From assembly GCA_041396705.1 (NCBI GenBank), contig JAWKYB010000006.1:124001-188000 (forward strand): a stretch of DNA of 64,000 nucleotides, written 5' to 3'. The notes beneath the pieces were generated by a model, which worked only from the letters and a program-made list of their open reading frames with translations, was not told where the DNA came from and did no database searches. Within the stretch, counting starts at the first letter, position 1; the number at the start of each line of letters is the position of its first letter. Both the position numbers and the translations under genes were made by a program. Positions 42,982-52,411 of the stretch are shown here, piece by piece. Origin of the DNA: Alphaproteobacteria bacterium (GTDB lineage Bacteria; Pseudomonadota; Alphaproteobacteria; CALKHQ01).

Positions 42982-44814
42982 ATGGATTCCATCCGTATCC
43001 TGCCGACGACCCTGGTCAACCGCATTGCGGCGGGCGAGGTCATCGAGCGGCCGGCCGCGGCGGTCAAGGAGCTGGTCGAGAACGCGCTCGATGCCGGCGC
43101 CGCGCGGATCGAGGTCGCGCTCGACAACGGCGGCAAGAGCCGGCTGACCGTCACCGACGACGGCTGCGGCATGGATCCCGCGACGCTTGCGCTGGCGGTG
43201 CAGCGCCACGCCACGTCGAAGCTGCCCGACGACGACCTTGTCCATATCCGCACGCTCGGCTTTCGCGGCGAGGCGCTGCCGTCGATCGGCGCCGTTTCGC
43301 GGATGACGATCACCAGCCGCGCCGCCGGCGCCGACACCGCCTGGCTGCTGACCGTCGACGGCGGCAGCGTCGGCTCGCCGCAGCCCGCCGCCCATCCGAC
43401 CGGTACCCGGGTCGAGGTGCGCGACCTGTTCTATGCCACGCCGGCCCGGCTGAAATTCCTCAAGTCCGACCGCTCCGAGCTGGCCATGACGCTGGAGACG
43501 GTGGACCGGCTGGCGATGGCGCACCCGCAGGTGGCCTTCCGCGTCACCGACGGCGGCGCGGTCAAGCGCGACTACGCCGCGCCGGCCGCGGCGCTGATCG
43601 GGGCGGCGGACGACGACGGCGCGCGCGGCGCCGGGCTGAAGCGTCTGGCCGCTGTCCTCGGCCGCGATTTCGCCGACAACGCCGTGCCGATCCGCGCCGC
43701 GCGCGAGGGACTGGCGCTGTCCGGATTCGCCGGCCTGCCGACGCTCAACCGGGCAACGCCGGCCGCGCAGTATCTGTTCGTCAACGGAAGACCGGTCCGC
43801 GATCGGCTGCTGCTCGGCGCGGTACGCGGCGCCTACCAGGACTTCCTCGCCCGCGACCGCCACCCGATGGTGGCGCTGTTCCTCGATTGCCCGGCCGACG
43901 CGGTCGACGTCAACGTGCACCCGGCCAAGGCCGAGGTCCGCTTCCGCGACGCCGGCGTGGTGCGCGGGCTGATCGTCTCCGCCTTGCGCCATGCGCTGGC
44001 CGAGGCCGGCCACCGGGCCGCGACCACCGTCGCCGCCGGCGCCCTCGGCGCGATGCGGCCAGCGGGCGGCGGCCAGGCCGACTTCGGCTATCGGGCCACG
44101 GCCTATCGCCCCGGCCCCGGCCTGGCCGAGGCGGCGCTGGCTTACCAGGCGCCGGTGCCGTTCGCACCGGCGGCGCGCGCCGAGCCGGCACCGGCGCAGG
44201 CCGACAGCGATGCCGCGCCGGCGCCGCTGCGCGACTATCCGCTGGGCGCGGCCCGGGCCCAGCTGCACGAGACCTACATCGTCGCCCAGACCGCCGACGG
44301 CCTGGTGATCGTCGACCAGCACGCCGCCCACGAGCGGCTGGTCTACGAGCGCATGAAGCAGGCGCTGGCCGAGAACGGCGTCGCCCGCCAGGGCCTGCTG
44401 ATTCCGGAAGTGGTGGAGCTGGACGAGGCCGCCGCCGACCGGCTGGCGGCACGGACGGCCGAGCTGGAGGAGCTGGGCCTGGTCATCGAACGCTTCGGCC
44501 GCGACGCCGTCGTCGTGCGCGAGGTGCCGGCGCTGCTGGGCCGCACCGACGCCGCCGGGTTGGTACGCGACCTCGCCGACGAGCTGGCCGGCTTCGACCA
44601 GTGTCTGTCGCTGCGCGAGCGGCTGGAAGCGGTCTGCGGCACCATGGCCTGCCACGGCTCGGTCCGCTCCGGCCGCCGGCTCGGTGCCGACGAGATGAAC
44701 GCGCTGCTGCGCCAGATGGAGGCGACGCCGCACTCCGGCCAGTGCAATCACGGCCGCCCGACCTATGTCGAGCTCAAGCTGGGCGACATCGAGCGCCTGT
44801 TCGGCCGCCGCTGA
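42982..44814 (+). CDS. mutL: DNA mismatch repair protein MutL, endonuclease type
   Basis: 610 residues. N-terminal GHKL ATPase: VNRIAAGEVIERPAAAVKEL, ELVENALDAGA, VTDDGCGMDP, HATSKLPDDD, GFRGEALPSIGAV. Disordered Pro/Ala linker about 360-415. C-terminal dimerisation domain with DQHAAHERLVYERMK near 445, which fits the D-Q-H-A-x2-E-x4-E nicking motif, plus ACHGSVRSGRRL and CNHGRPT. So it is the endonuclease form used where MutH is absent. ATG at 42982 chosen; a GTG at 42961 would add seven residues. Confidence 0.96.
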   Translation: MDSIRILPTTLVNRIAAGEVIERPAAAVKELVENALDAGAARIEVALDNGGKSRLTVTDDGCGMDPATLALAVQRHATSKLPDDDLVHIRTLGFRGEALPSIGAVSRMTITSRAAGADTAWLLTVDGGSVGSPQPAAHPTGTRVEVRDLFYATPARLKFLKSDRSELAMTLETVDRLAMAHPQVAFRVTDGGAVKRDYAAPAAALIGAADDDGARGAGLKRLAAVLGRDFADNAVPIRAAREGLALSGFAGLPTLNRATPAAQYLFVNGRPVRDRLLLGAVRGAYQDFLARDRHPMVALFLDCPADAVDVNVHPAKAEVRFRDAGVVRGLIVSALRHALAEAGHRAATTVAAGALGAMRPAGGGQADFGYRATAYRPGPGLAEAALAYQAPVPFAPAARAEPAPAQADSDAAPAPLRDYPLGAARAQLHETYIVAQTADGLVIVDQHAAHERLVYERMKQALAENGVARQGLLIPEVVELDEAAADRLAARTAELEELGLVIERFGRDAVVVREVPALLGRTDAAGLVRDLADELAGFDQCLSLRERLEAVCGTMACHGSVRSGRRLGADEMNALLRQMEATPHSGQCNHGRPTYVELKLGDIERLFGRR

Positions 44815-44867
44815 GACGGAAGGGCAAACATTAAGAATAAATCAATCTTCTCAAATGCAGGACAAAG

Positions 44868-44882
44868 TTAACCATCCCTAAA
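44868..44882 (+). promoter_or_regulatory. CtrA-like box before a lipoprotein gene
   Basis: Reads TTAA-CCATCCC-TAAA: the full TTAACCAT half-site and one mismatch in the second half of TTAA-N7-TTAA. It lies about 100 bp upstream of the ATG at 44984, in a locally AT-rich stretch (44826-44885) between mutL and the lipoprotein gene. Confidence 0.5.
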
Positions 44883-44983
44883 CGAGCGCGACATAGCGTG
44901 AAAGCGTTCGCAACAAGTTCGGGGCACGCTCCCGGATCCGGGCCGTCAGAGAGCAGCGGACCGGGGGTCAAGGCGGAAGGGGC

Positions 44984-45607
44984 ATGACGATGCGTGGGGA
45001 TACGACGGCAAGGCTGGCGTTTGTGGCCGTGGCGCTGGGCGCCCTGGCCGGCTGCGGCGGCGGCAGCGACATCGGTGCGTTGCAGGCCAGCGGCCGCGCG
45101 GTCGGCGACGCCTACATGCAAGCCAATGTAACGGGCGCTGCCTACAGCCCCAGCGCCAACGACGCCTTCTCGCCGGCGCAGCCCGGGCTGGTGCCGATGG
45201 GCGCGCAGCCGGCGCAGAGCATGCCGCTGAGCCAGGCGATCGAGCTGGCCGAGCGACCGACCGGCGAGATGTTCGTGCACGACATCCCCGGCCGTAAGCT
45301 GTCTTCGGGCGAGATCCAGCAGGTCGCGTCGGGCAACACCATGGTCGGGCCGCGCCTGTCGGTCCACTACCGGTCCGACGGCAGCGCCGAGATGGAGATC
45401 CTCAACCGCCACTTCGAGGGCAACTGGCGCGTCTCCGGCAACGACATGATGTGCCACAACTTCCCGTCGTTCGCGCCGTGGTCGGGCAGCGACGTCTGCT
45501 ACGAGTGGTATCTGGACGGCAACCGGCTTTCGACCTACGAGCCGGTCACCGGCGCCGGCGCGACCAAGGGCGAGAACGTGCTGGTCGCGGGCAACCGCGT
45601 CCGCTGA
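44984..45607 (+). CDS. Putative lipoprotein, unknown function
   Basis: 207 residues. Lipoprotein signal with lipobox LGALAGC after residue 20. The mature part is Ala/Gly/Pro-rich to about residue 80 and then forms a compact domain: MFVHDIPGRKLSSGEIQQVA, RLSVHYRSDGSAEMEILNRH, FEGNWRVSGNDMMCHNFPSF and SDVCYEWYLDGNRLSTYEP. The pattern of aromatic-rich short beta strands with two Cys recalls small periplasmic binding domains, but no family is recognised. Ribosome site GGAAGGGG; ATG 44990 is an alternative. Followed by an intrinsic terminator at 45661-45688. Confidence 0.75.
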   Translation: MTMRGDTTARLAFVAVALGALAGCGGGSDIGALQASGRAVGDAYMQANVTGAAYSPSANDAFSPAQPGLVPMGAQPAQSMPLSQAIELAERPTGEMFVHDIPGRKLSSGEIQQVASGNTMVGPRLSVHYRSDGSAEMEILNRHFEGNWRVSGNDMMCHNFPSFAPWSGSDVCYEWYLDGNRLSTYEPVTGAGATKGENVLVAGNRVR

Positions 45608-45660
45608 CCCCCGGCCCGGGCAGCCGGGCCGCCCGTTTCCGATTTCCGGAACCTCGACCG

Positions 45661-45688
45661 CCCCGCATCCACCGATGCGGGGCGTTTT
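45661..45688 (+). terminator. Rho-independent terminator after the lipoprotein gene
   Basis: Stem CCCCGCATC (45661-45669) pairs with GATGCGGGG (45674-45682) across a 4-nt loop, then CG and TTTT. It lies 53 nt after the stop codon at 45607 and just before the convergent metB-like gene ends. Confidence 0.85.
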
Positions 45689-45697
45689 CCTTGCCGC

Positions 45698-46867
45698 TCA
45701 GCCCAGCGCGCGGGCCAGGTCGGCGATCAGGTCTTCGGTATCCTCGATCCCGCAGGACAGCCGGACCAGCCCGTCGCCGATGCCGAGCGCCCGCCGCGCC
45801 TCGGCCGGCAGCGACGCGTGCGTCATGATCGCCGGATGCTCGATCAGGCTCTCGACGCCGCCCAGGCTCTCGGCCAGGGCGAAAATCTCGACGCGCTCGA
45901 GAAAGCGGCGGGCCGCGTCGAGCCCGCCGCCGAGCATCGCGGTGATCATGCCGCCGAAGCCGCCCTGCAGCTGCCGCTGCGCCAGCGCATGCTGCGGGTG
46001 GCTGGCGAGACCGGGATAGATCACCCGTTCGACCTTCGGGTGGCGCTCCAGATAGGCGGCGATCGCCGCGCCATTGGCATTGTGCTGCCGCATCCGCAGC
46101 GGCAGGGTCTTCACCCCGCGCAGGGCGAGGAAGCTGTCGAACGGCCCGAGGATGCCGCCGACCGCGTTCTGCAGGAAGCCGATGCGTTCGGCCAGTTCGG
46201 CACGCCGACCGACCACCACCACGCCGCCGACCATGTCGGAATGGCCGTTGATGAACTTGGTCACCGAATGGACGACGATGTCGAAGCCATGGTCCAGCGG
46301 CCGCTGCAGCGCCGGCGTGGCGAAGGTGTTGTCGGCGACCGCGATCAGGCCGTGCGCATGCGCCTTCTCCGCCACAGCGGCGAGATCGACCAGCCGCAGC
46401 ATCGGGTTGGTCGGCGTCTCGACCCAGATCATCCGGGTCTCGGGCCGGACTGCCGCATCGATCGCCGACGGGTCGGTCAGGTCGACCAGGCTGAACGACA
46501 GGTCCGCGGTGCGGCTGCGCACGCGCTCGAACAGGCGCCGGGTGCCGCCATAGAGATCGTCCATGGCGATGACATGGGCGCCATGGTCGAGCAGCTCCAG
46601 CACCGTCGCCGTTGCCGCCATGCCGGAGGCGAAGGCGAAGCCGGCCTCGCCGTTCTCCAGGTCGGCGATGCAGGCCTCGAACGCCGCCCGGGTCGGGTTG
46701 CCGGTGCGAGCATATTCGTAGCCCTTGTGGCGGCCCGGGCTGTCCTGGACGAAGGTCGAGGTGGCGTAGATCGGCGTCATGATGGCGCCGGTGGTGGGGT
46801 CTGGCCGCTGGCCGGCATGAATCGCGCGCGTGGCGAGGCCCAGGCGGTTCGGCTTGGCGTCGGTCAT
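45698..46867 (-). CDS. Cystathionine gamma-synthase / gamma-lyase family PLP enzyme
   Basis: 389 residues, Cys/Met-metabolism PLP family. Marks: TGAIMTPIYATSTFVQDSPG, YARTGNPTRAAFEACIADLE, GFAFASGMAATATVLELLD, WVETPTNPMLRLVDL, the PLP Lys in VVHSVTKFINGHSDMVGG and VESLIEHPAIMTHASLP. MetB (gamma-synthase), gamma-lyase and beta-lyase share these; MetB or gamma-lyase is most likely. It would use cysteine with an acylhomoserine such as that made by MetX, encoded about 17 kb away. Confidence 0.9.
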   Translation of the reverse strand: MTDAKPNRLGLATRAIHAGQRPDPTTGAIMTPIYATSTFVQDSPGRHKGYEYARTGNPTRAAFEACIADLENGEAGFAFASGMAATATVLELLDHGAHVIAMDDLYGGTRRLFERVRSRTADLSFSLVDLTDPSAIDAAVRPETRMIWVETPTNPMLRLVDLAAVAEKAHAHGLIAVADNTFATPALQRPLDHGFDIVVHSVTKFINGHSDMVGGVVVVGRRAELAERIGFLQNAVGGILGPFDSFLALRGVKTLPLRMRQHNANGAAIAAYLERHPKVERVIYPGLASHPQHALAQRQLQGGFGGMITAMLGGGLDAARRFLERVEIFALAESLGGVESLIEHPAIMTHASLPAEARRALGIGDGLVRLSCGIEDTEDLIADLARALG

Positions 46868-46950
46868 CCGGAGTGGTCCTGGCTGGGATCGGGGCTTCCG
46901 GATCGCCCGAAACGCCGGCCGCCGTCAAGCGGCGCGGCGCGCGCCAGCGC

Positions 46951-47559
46951 TCAGTTCAGCTCCGGGATCGGGTCGCAGTCGCGATTGCCGTCCCAGGTAT
47001 AGCGGGTGCCGTCGTAGCGCAGGTCGAAGGTGCACATGTCGATCCGGCACTGGCCGTGCAGGCGGATATCGCGCCAGCCATTGGTCGCGGTCGGCAGGAC
47101 CGACAGACACGACCCCGCGTCGGTGCCGTCGCTGAGCCAGCGCCAGCTGTCGCCCTGCTGTTCGAACAGCCAGATGTTGCAGACATCGCCGGACCCGCAC
47201 CAGGCATTCGCCTTCAGCATGACGAACACCTCGTTGCTGCCGTCGCCGTTCAGGTCGAATTCCGCCGCGGTCGGCGTGGTCGGCCCGCGGCCGCCGGCCA
47301 GCTCGGTGGCCAGCTCGGCGTTGACCAGGTTGCGCTGGCGCCCGGTGAGGCCGGAAGAAAAGCGCAGCTCGCGCGGCGGGTCGTCGGATACGACCACCGG
47401 GTCGGGCAGCGCCGGCACCGCCGGGGTCGCGACCGGCGCCGCCGCCGCGGCCGGCTCGGTCGAGGCCGCCTGTTCCGCGACCTCGTCTCCCGGCGCGGTG
47501 CAGCCGACCAGCCCCACGACAAGGACCGCGCCCATCGCCCAGCCCGGTGTTCTGCGCAT
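46951..47559 (-). CDS. Putative lipoprotein with calcium-loop-like motif
   Basis: 202 residues. Lipoprotein signal (VLVVGLVGC) followed by an Ala/Pro/Glu-rich linker to about residue 65. The C-terminal domain carries EFDLNGDGSNEVFVMLKANA (D-x-N-x-D-G loop, as in EF-hand-like/FG-GAP repeats), WCGSGDVCNIWLFEQ and QCRIDMCTFDLRYDGTRYTW. Four Cys suggest disulfides in the periplasm. Start ATG 47559 with GGAGAAGAGA upstream. Function unknown. Confidence 0.75.
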   Translation of the reverse strand: MRRTPGWAMGAVLVVGLVGCTAPGDEVAEQAASTEPAAAAAPVATPAVPALPDPVVVSDDPPRELRFSSGLTGRQRNLVNAELATELAGGRGPTTPTAAEFDLNGDGSNEVFVMLKANAWCGSGDVCNIWLFEQQGDSWRWLSDGTDAGSCLSVLPTATNGWRDIRLHGQCRIDMCTFDLRYDGTRYTWDGNRDCDPIPELN

Positions 47560-47728
47560 TGTCTCTTCTCCGCTTCTCAATCGATGCAACCCGTACATGC
47601 TGCATTGTCGACGACGGCGCGGAAAAGCGGATTGATGCAGAGCAACTCCGCCGACGATGCGTCGCAGCGCCGGCCGGCAGCGGTGGCGCCGCGGCGTGCG
47701 GCGCCACCTGTCCGGTTGCCGTCGAGCC

Positions 47729-49819
47729 CTACAGGTTCAGGCTGCGGGCGTATTTGCCGAGCGCGTCGCGGGCCTTCAGAAGCGCCTCCTCGGCCTCGGC
47801 GATCGCCGTCGACAGCGCGTCGAGCTGCTCCTCCTGCGCCGACAGGTCGTCGATGTAGCGCCGGTAGAGGTCCGTGTCCCGCGGGATCGAATCCAGGTTC
47901 GCACGGATCCGCGCCTGGTCGTCCACGATCTCCCGATAGGCGTTCCGCAGGCGCGTGATCTCGGCCTCGCGCGTCGCCACCTCCATCTTGTAGCCGCGAA
48001 GCTCGGCGATCGCCGCGCGGACCTCGTCCGACAGCTCCCGCGCCGAGGCGTAGTACTCGATCTGGCTGTCCGACATCTCCACCAGCGACACCGACTGGTA
48101 GATCGGACGCTCCAGCGCCACCTCCAACGCGCGCGTCTCGCCGGCCGGCACATCCACCGTCAGGCGATAGCGCGTGTCGGTCATCTCCACCGGCACGCCC
48201 TCGTCCACGATCAGCTCGTAGCCCTCGGGCCGCGCATGCTCGATCACCACCGTGCGCGGCTCCCGCGCCGCACCCTCGATCGTGTAGGTCGACGTCGTCC
48301 GCTGCGTCAGCGTCAGCTGCAGCAGACCGTCGACCAGCCGCCCGCCGGCGATCACCTGGCTGCCGTCGTCGTCGCGCAGCACCGTCACCTTCTGGTCCAG
48401 CGCGAAGCTCAGCAGCCGCTCGTCCCCGGCCGGCAGCGCGCTCATCTGCGCGTCGCCCACATAGGACACCAGCCCGGTCGCCGCAGAGCGCTCGTACAGC
48501 GTCAGGATGCCCGGCGGCAGCCCGCTCTCGCCGTCGTTCTCCAGCCGCACCGACGCCAGCGGGTTGGTCGGATGCGTCTCGCTCTGGTACAGCGACAGCC
48601 GCTCCGCCGCGATCTCCCGGCTGACGATCGGCACCATCACCGAATGGCCGCTCTCCACCGACACAGGCTCCGGCAGATGGAACACCACCTGCGTCGTCGC
48701 CTCGCTCGACGATGCCGCCGCAACAATCGCGGACCCGGGCGGCGGCGGCGGTGCCGACTGGGCCAGCATCAGGTCCATCGGCGCCTCCTCGGCCGTCATC
48801 GCGAAGCCTCCGCTCGCATCCGCACGCATGGCCGGTGCGGGCTGCAGCAGGCCGATGGTTCCGTCCCGCTCGTTGTCCATCAGCGCGATGGCGCCGGTAT
48901 CGATGCGGGGCATCACCCGGCCCAGCACCTCCACCGGCACCTCCGGCCGCGCCACGTAATAGGCCTGGTACAGCGCCTGCTGGAACGTCACCGGGTTGCC
49001 CGACACCACCGTCAGGTCGACCCCCTCCCAGTCCTCGCCGGACAGGTTCTCAAGTACCGCCCAGCCCTGAAGTTCCGCCGTCGCCACCGCAGGATCGTCC
49101 GACATCGTCAGCCGGTAGGTCGACTTCCACAGCGGCGCCTCAACCACATAGGCAACCCGGACCGTCCGCTCCGCATCCCCGAACGTATCGATCGTCACCA
49201 CCCGGCGGTCGCGCTCGTTGTGCTGCGCCAGCGCCGCCAGCGCTCCGTTCACCTGCGCCTGCAACGCCTCGTCCACGAAACGAAGATTGTCCGACTCCTC
49301 AAGGATCAACTGGCGAACGCCGGTCTCCGTCAGCAGGCTCACGCGATGCTGCGTGATCGTGCCCCCGCCGTTCGCCAGCTGCACCGTCTCCGGCACAACC
49401 GCGATGATCCGGCCCTGGATCGCCCGGCCGCCCTCCGCGATCACCTCCGCACCGCGCAGCGCGTTCAGCAGGTCCACCGGCGACGACAGCGCCTCAGGAC
49501 CGAACGGAAGCTCGCGGAACACCTCCTGCAACGGCTCCCGACCAGGCAGGCTCACCTCGCCGATCCCGCCATGGTCGTCATAGACCACGATGCTCTTCAG
49601 GATGTCGTTGACCTGGTCAAGGCGCACCTCCAGCGAAAGCTGCGCGTCCCCGCTGATCGTCGCCTCATACTCGAAATAGCCGACACCGCCCGTCGAAAGC
49701 AGAACCCGGCGCAACTCCAGATCGCCCGTACCCTGGGCCTGCGCCGCGCCGCACGCCAATACCGCACCAGACAACGCCGTCGCCGCGCCAAGAACCTGGC
49801 GCCTCGTCGAAAAACGCAT
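47729..49819 (-). CDS. DUF4139 domain protein, exported
   Basis: 696 residues. The N terminus FSTRRQVLGAATALSGAVLA has a twin-arginine-like signal. After it comes LELRRVLLSTGGVGYFEYEA and an N-terminal DUF4140-like region; the long C-terminal part matches the DUF4139 (mucoidy inhibitor A) layout: EAPLWKSTYRLTM, WAVLENLSGEDWEGVDLTVV and SGNPVTFQQALYQ. The C-terminal 110 residues form a heptad coiled coil (MEVATREAEITRLRNAYREI; LSAQEEQLDALSTAIAEAEE). Strong GGAGG site before ATG 49819. Role unknown; probably an envelope protein. Confidence 0.82.
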   Translation of the reverse strand: MRFSTRRQVLGAATALSGAVLACGAAQAQGTGDLELRRVLLSTGGVGYFEYEATISGDAQLSLEVRLDQVNDILKSIVVYDDHGGIGEVSLPGREPLQEVFRELPFGPEALSSPVDLLNALRGAEVIAEGGRAIQGRIIAVVPETVQLANGGGTITQHRVSLLTETGVRQLILEESDNLRFVDEALQAQVNGALAALAQHNERDRRVVTIDTFGDAERTVRVAYVVEAPLWKSTYRLTMSDDPAVATAELQGWAVLENLSGEDWEGVDLTVVSGNPVTFQQALYQAYYVARPEVPVEVLGRVMPRIDTGAIALMDNERDGTIGLLQPAPAMRADASGGFAMTAEEAPMDLMLAQSAPPPPPGSAIVAAASSSEATTQVVFHLPEPVSVESGHSVMVPIVSREIAAERLSLYQSETHPTNPLASVRLENDGESGLPPGILTLYERSAATGLVSYVGDAQMSALPAGDERLLSFALDQKVTVLRDDDGSQVIAGGRLVDGLLQLTLTQRTTSTYTIEGAAREPRTVVIEHARPEGYELIVDEGVPVEMTDTRYRLTVDVPAGETRALEVALERPIYQSVSLVEMSDSQIEYYASARELSDEVRAAIAELRGYKMEVATREAEITRLRNAYREIVDDQARIRANLDSIPRDTDLYRRYIDDLSAQEEQLDALSTAIAEAEEALLKARDALGKYARSLNL

Positions 49820-49979
49820 GCTCGTCCTCCACTTGTTCGCCTCTGAAGCGCGGGGGTTCGACCGGCGGGTGGGCACGGGGCGATCGGGAGATCCGCCCCG
49901 CTCTGTGCGCGGCCGCGTTGTTTCGCTATCGTCTGGCAATGCTATACCAAAGGCCCAGACAAGGCGAAATTATGGCCCG

Positions 49980-50291
49980 ATGACGGAAGCGGAGATCAAC
50001 GAACTGCGCGCCCGCGTGGTGAAGGCGGAGGACCGTGCGCGGCGTGCCGAGGAGCGCGCCGCCATGCTGAAGATCGAGGTCGAGCGCCTGCGCAGCGCCG
50101 TGCCGGCCCCGTCGCCGGGCGGCGCCGGCACGCCGGCCGGGACCGGCGACCGGTTCGGTGCGGTCAAGCGGGCGTTCGCGCGCCTCTACCACCCCGACCG
50201 TCAGTCCGGCGGCACGCTCGAGCGGGCGTTGCGCGGCGAGGTGTTCAACGAGTTCTGGCCCGAGATCGAACGAATCGAACGCGAAAGCTGA
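49980..50291 (+). CDS. Small coiled-coil protein with J-domain HPD motif
   Basis: 103 residues: an N-terminal coiled coil (INELRARVVKAEDRARRAEE), a Gly/Pro linker, and a C-terminal segment FGAVKRAFARLYHPDRQSGG that fits helix II and the HPD tripeptide of DnaJ proteins. Helix III is replaced by a short end (EVFNEFWPEIERIE). So it is a partial J-like domain that may or may not stimulate DnaK. It begins 160 bp from the divergent DUF4139 gene and is followed 28 nt later by the D-threonine aldolase-like gene. Confidence 0.65.
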   Translation: MTEAEINELRARVVKAEDRARRAEERAAMLKIEVERLRSAVPAPSPGGAGTPAGTGDRFGAVKRAFARLYHPDRQSGGTLERALRGEVFNEFWPEIERIERES

Positions 50292-50319
50292 CCCAAGGCG
50301 ACAACGACAGGAACCACCC

Positions 50320-51453
50320 ATGACCCAGGATCTCGGACCCAATGCCGGGCTGATCGGCGCGGCCGATGCCCGCACGCGGCTGAACACCCCGGCGCTGATT
50401 CTCGACCTCGATGCCTTCGAGGCGAACATCGCCAGGATGGCGGACTACGCCCGCGCGCACGGCATGAACCTGCGGCCGCACGCCAAGTCGCACAAATGCG
50501 TCGCCGTCGCCCGCGCCCAGGTCGCCGCCGGCGCGCTCGGCGTCTGCTGCGCGACCATGGGCGAGATGGAGGCGATGGCCGCCGCCGGCATTCCCGGCCT
50601 GCTGCTGACCTCGCCGGTGACGACGCCGGCGAAGATCGGCCGGCTGGTTGCGCTGGCCGCATCCGGCACCGACATGATGGCGGTGATCGACGACGCGCGC
50701 ATGGTCGCGCCACTGGACCAGGCGGCGGCCGCCGCCGGCACACGGCTGCGGCTGGTGATCGACCTCGACATCGGGCTCGACCGCACCGGCTGCGCTCCCG
50801 GCGACGCCGTGATGATCGCCCATGCAATCGCCGACGCCGGCACGCTCGATTTCGTCGGCGTGCAGGCCTATGCCGGCCACCACCAGCACATCGTCGACAT
50901 CGGCGCGCGTCGCGCCGCCACGGTCGCCTCGGGCAAGGTGCTGGCCGACACCGTCGCCGCGCTGACCCAAGCCGGGATGGCGCCCGGCATCGTCACCGGC
51001 GCCGGCACCGGCACCTTCGACATGGCCTCTGAGCTGAAGGTCTATGGCGAACTGCAGGTCGGATCGTACCCGTTCATGGACGTCGACTATCTGGCGGTCG
51101 ACTACGGGCCGGACGGACCGCCGTTCCGGCCGTCGCTGTTCGTCGCCACCAGCGTGATCAGCGCAGCGCGCAACGGCGGCGCGACCACCGACGCCGGCAT
51201 CAAGGCGTTCGCCACCGACGGGCCGAAGCCGGTGCCGGCGCGCGGCGCACCGGCGGGCTCGACCTATGTCTTCCAGGGCGACGAGCACGGCCGCGTGGTG
51301 CTGCCGGCCGGCGCGCCGGCGATGGAACCGGGTGCAATGGTCGAGTGCATCAACCCGCATTGCGACCCGACCATCAACCTGCACAGCTGGGTGCACTGCA
51401 TGCGCGGCGAGCGGCTGGAAGCGATCTGGCCGATCGACGCGCGCGGACGCTAG
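50320..51453 (+). CDS. D-threonine aldolase / D-serine dehydratase-like PLP enzyme
   Basis: 377-residue fold-type III PLP protein (alanine racemase-like N-terminal barrel). The PLP Lys is in NLRPHAKSHKCVAVARAQVA; other marks are CCATMGEMEAMAAAGIPGLL, LVIDLDIGLDRTGC, VQAYAGHHQHI and GAGTGTFDMASEL. The C-terminal metal-binding part is MVECINPHCDPTINLHSWVH, as in DSD1 and D-threonine aldolase. Likely removes D-hydroxy amino acids; exact substrate unclear. ATG 50320 follows ACGACAGGAACC. Confidence 0.9.
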   Translation: MTQDLGPNAGLIGAADARTRLNTPALILDLDAFEANIARMADYARAHGMNLRPHAKSHKCVAVARAQVAAGALGVCCATMGEMEAMAAAGIPGLLLTSPVTTPAKIGRLVALAASGTDMMAVIDDARMVAPLDQAAAAAGTRLRLVIDLDIGLDRTGCAPGDAVMIAHAIADAGTLDFVGVQAYAGHHQHIVDIGARRAATVASGKVLADTVAALTQAGMAPGIVTGAGTGTFDMASELKVYGELQVGSYPFMDVDYLAVDYGPDGPPFRPSLFVATSVISAARNGGATTDAGIKAFATDGPKPVPARGAPAGSTYVFQGDEHGRVVLPAGAPAMEPGAMVECINPHCDPTINLHSWVHCMRGERLEAIWPIDARGR

Positions 51454-51499
51454 GGCATCCCGCGTCCGATCGGGCGCATCGATCCGGTCGGCGGTCGAT

Positions 51500-52135
51500 C
51501 TAGCTTGCCGCGGCGTCGGCCCGCATCGTTTCGCGGATCGCGCCGACGATCTGGTCGGTCGTGGTCGGGTAGCCGAAGACCCGGACAAACCGGCCCTCGC
51601 GATCCATCAGGAAAATGCCGGCGGTGTGGTTGACCAGATAGTAGGCGGGGTCGTTCTCGTTCGGCACGATCTCGCTGAGGACGCCATAGCCGTCCTTGAT
51701 CGCGGCAAGCTGTTCCTCGGTACCGGTCAGCCCGACGATGCGCGGATCGAAGCTGTCGACGAATGCGGCCAGCTTCTCGGGCGTGTCGCGGGCGGGGTCC
51801 ACCGATACGAACAGCGGCTGAACCGCAGCCGCATCGTCGCCCAGCGCGTCCATCGCGGCGGCGATGTCGGCCAGGGTGGTCGGGCAGACGTCGGGGCAGA
51901 AGGTATAGCCGAAGAATACCAGCAGATAGCGGCCGCGATAGTCCTGGTCGGTCACCGTGGCGCCGCTGTCGTCGGTCAGGGTGAACGGCCCGCCCGGGCC
52001 GCCGGTGCGGTCGTCCACCGCCGTCGGCTCCGGCCCGCCGGGCACGAAGCCGAACAGATAGGCCGCGGAGATGCCGATCCCGCAGCCCGCAATCACGGCG
52101 CCGAGCGCCATGCCCACCCTTGCTCGCGTTGCCAT
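51500..52135 (-). CDS. Sco1/SenC/PrrC copper chaperone
   Basis: 211 residues: an N-terminal membrane anchor (VGMALGAVIAGCGIGISAAY) and a thioredoxin-like domain with the copper site Cys-x3-Cys in FFGYTFCPDVCPTTLADI and the distal His in YYLVNHTAGIFLMDREG. SDPARDT-like loop reads VSVDPARDTPEKLAAFV. It helps load CuA of cytochrome c oxidase; no cox genes are nearby. About 276 bp without a recognisable gene lies upstream. Confidence 0.94.
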   Translation of the reverse strand: MATRARVGMALGAVIAGCGIGISAAYLFGFVPGGPEPTAVDDRTGGPGGPFTLTDDSGATVTDQDYRGRYLLVFFGYTFCPDVCPTTLADIAAAMDALGDDAAAVQPLFVSVDPARDTPEKLAAFVDSFDPRIVGLTGTEEQLAAIKDGYGVLSEIVPNENDPAYYLVNHTAGIFLMDREGRFVRVFGYPTTTDQIVGAIRETMRADAAAS

Positions 52136-52411
52136 GCCGTCCGTCCCGCTGCCGATCGCGCGCCGGAGCGCGCCGCATCAGCGGCTACATGGACGACAGG
52201 GGGGAAGAAGGAAAGGGCGCCGGACCGCTTGCGACACTCGGTCCGGGATTCGGGGTCAGCAGCAGATCGTCCGCCAGCGCATGCGAATCATCAGGCGGAT
52301 CATGGCGTGCTTCAGCATTGCGGTGCCTTTCGGGCAGGGGGGACTCGGTCGACACTCATCCTAGGAGCCAGACGTTAACGAGGGATTGCGGTCGCCGCAG
52401 GGCGAAGCGCG

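Noticed and set aside
47657..49846. 729-residue plus-strand frame opposite the DUF4139 gene
   Set aside because: Arg/His-rich shadow with no recognisable domain; the minus-strand gene has a signal peptide and a ribosome site.
49860..49890. tRNA T-arm-like GGGTTCGA sequence
   Set aside because: No acceptor or anticodon arms can be folded around it.
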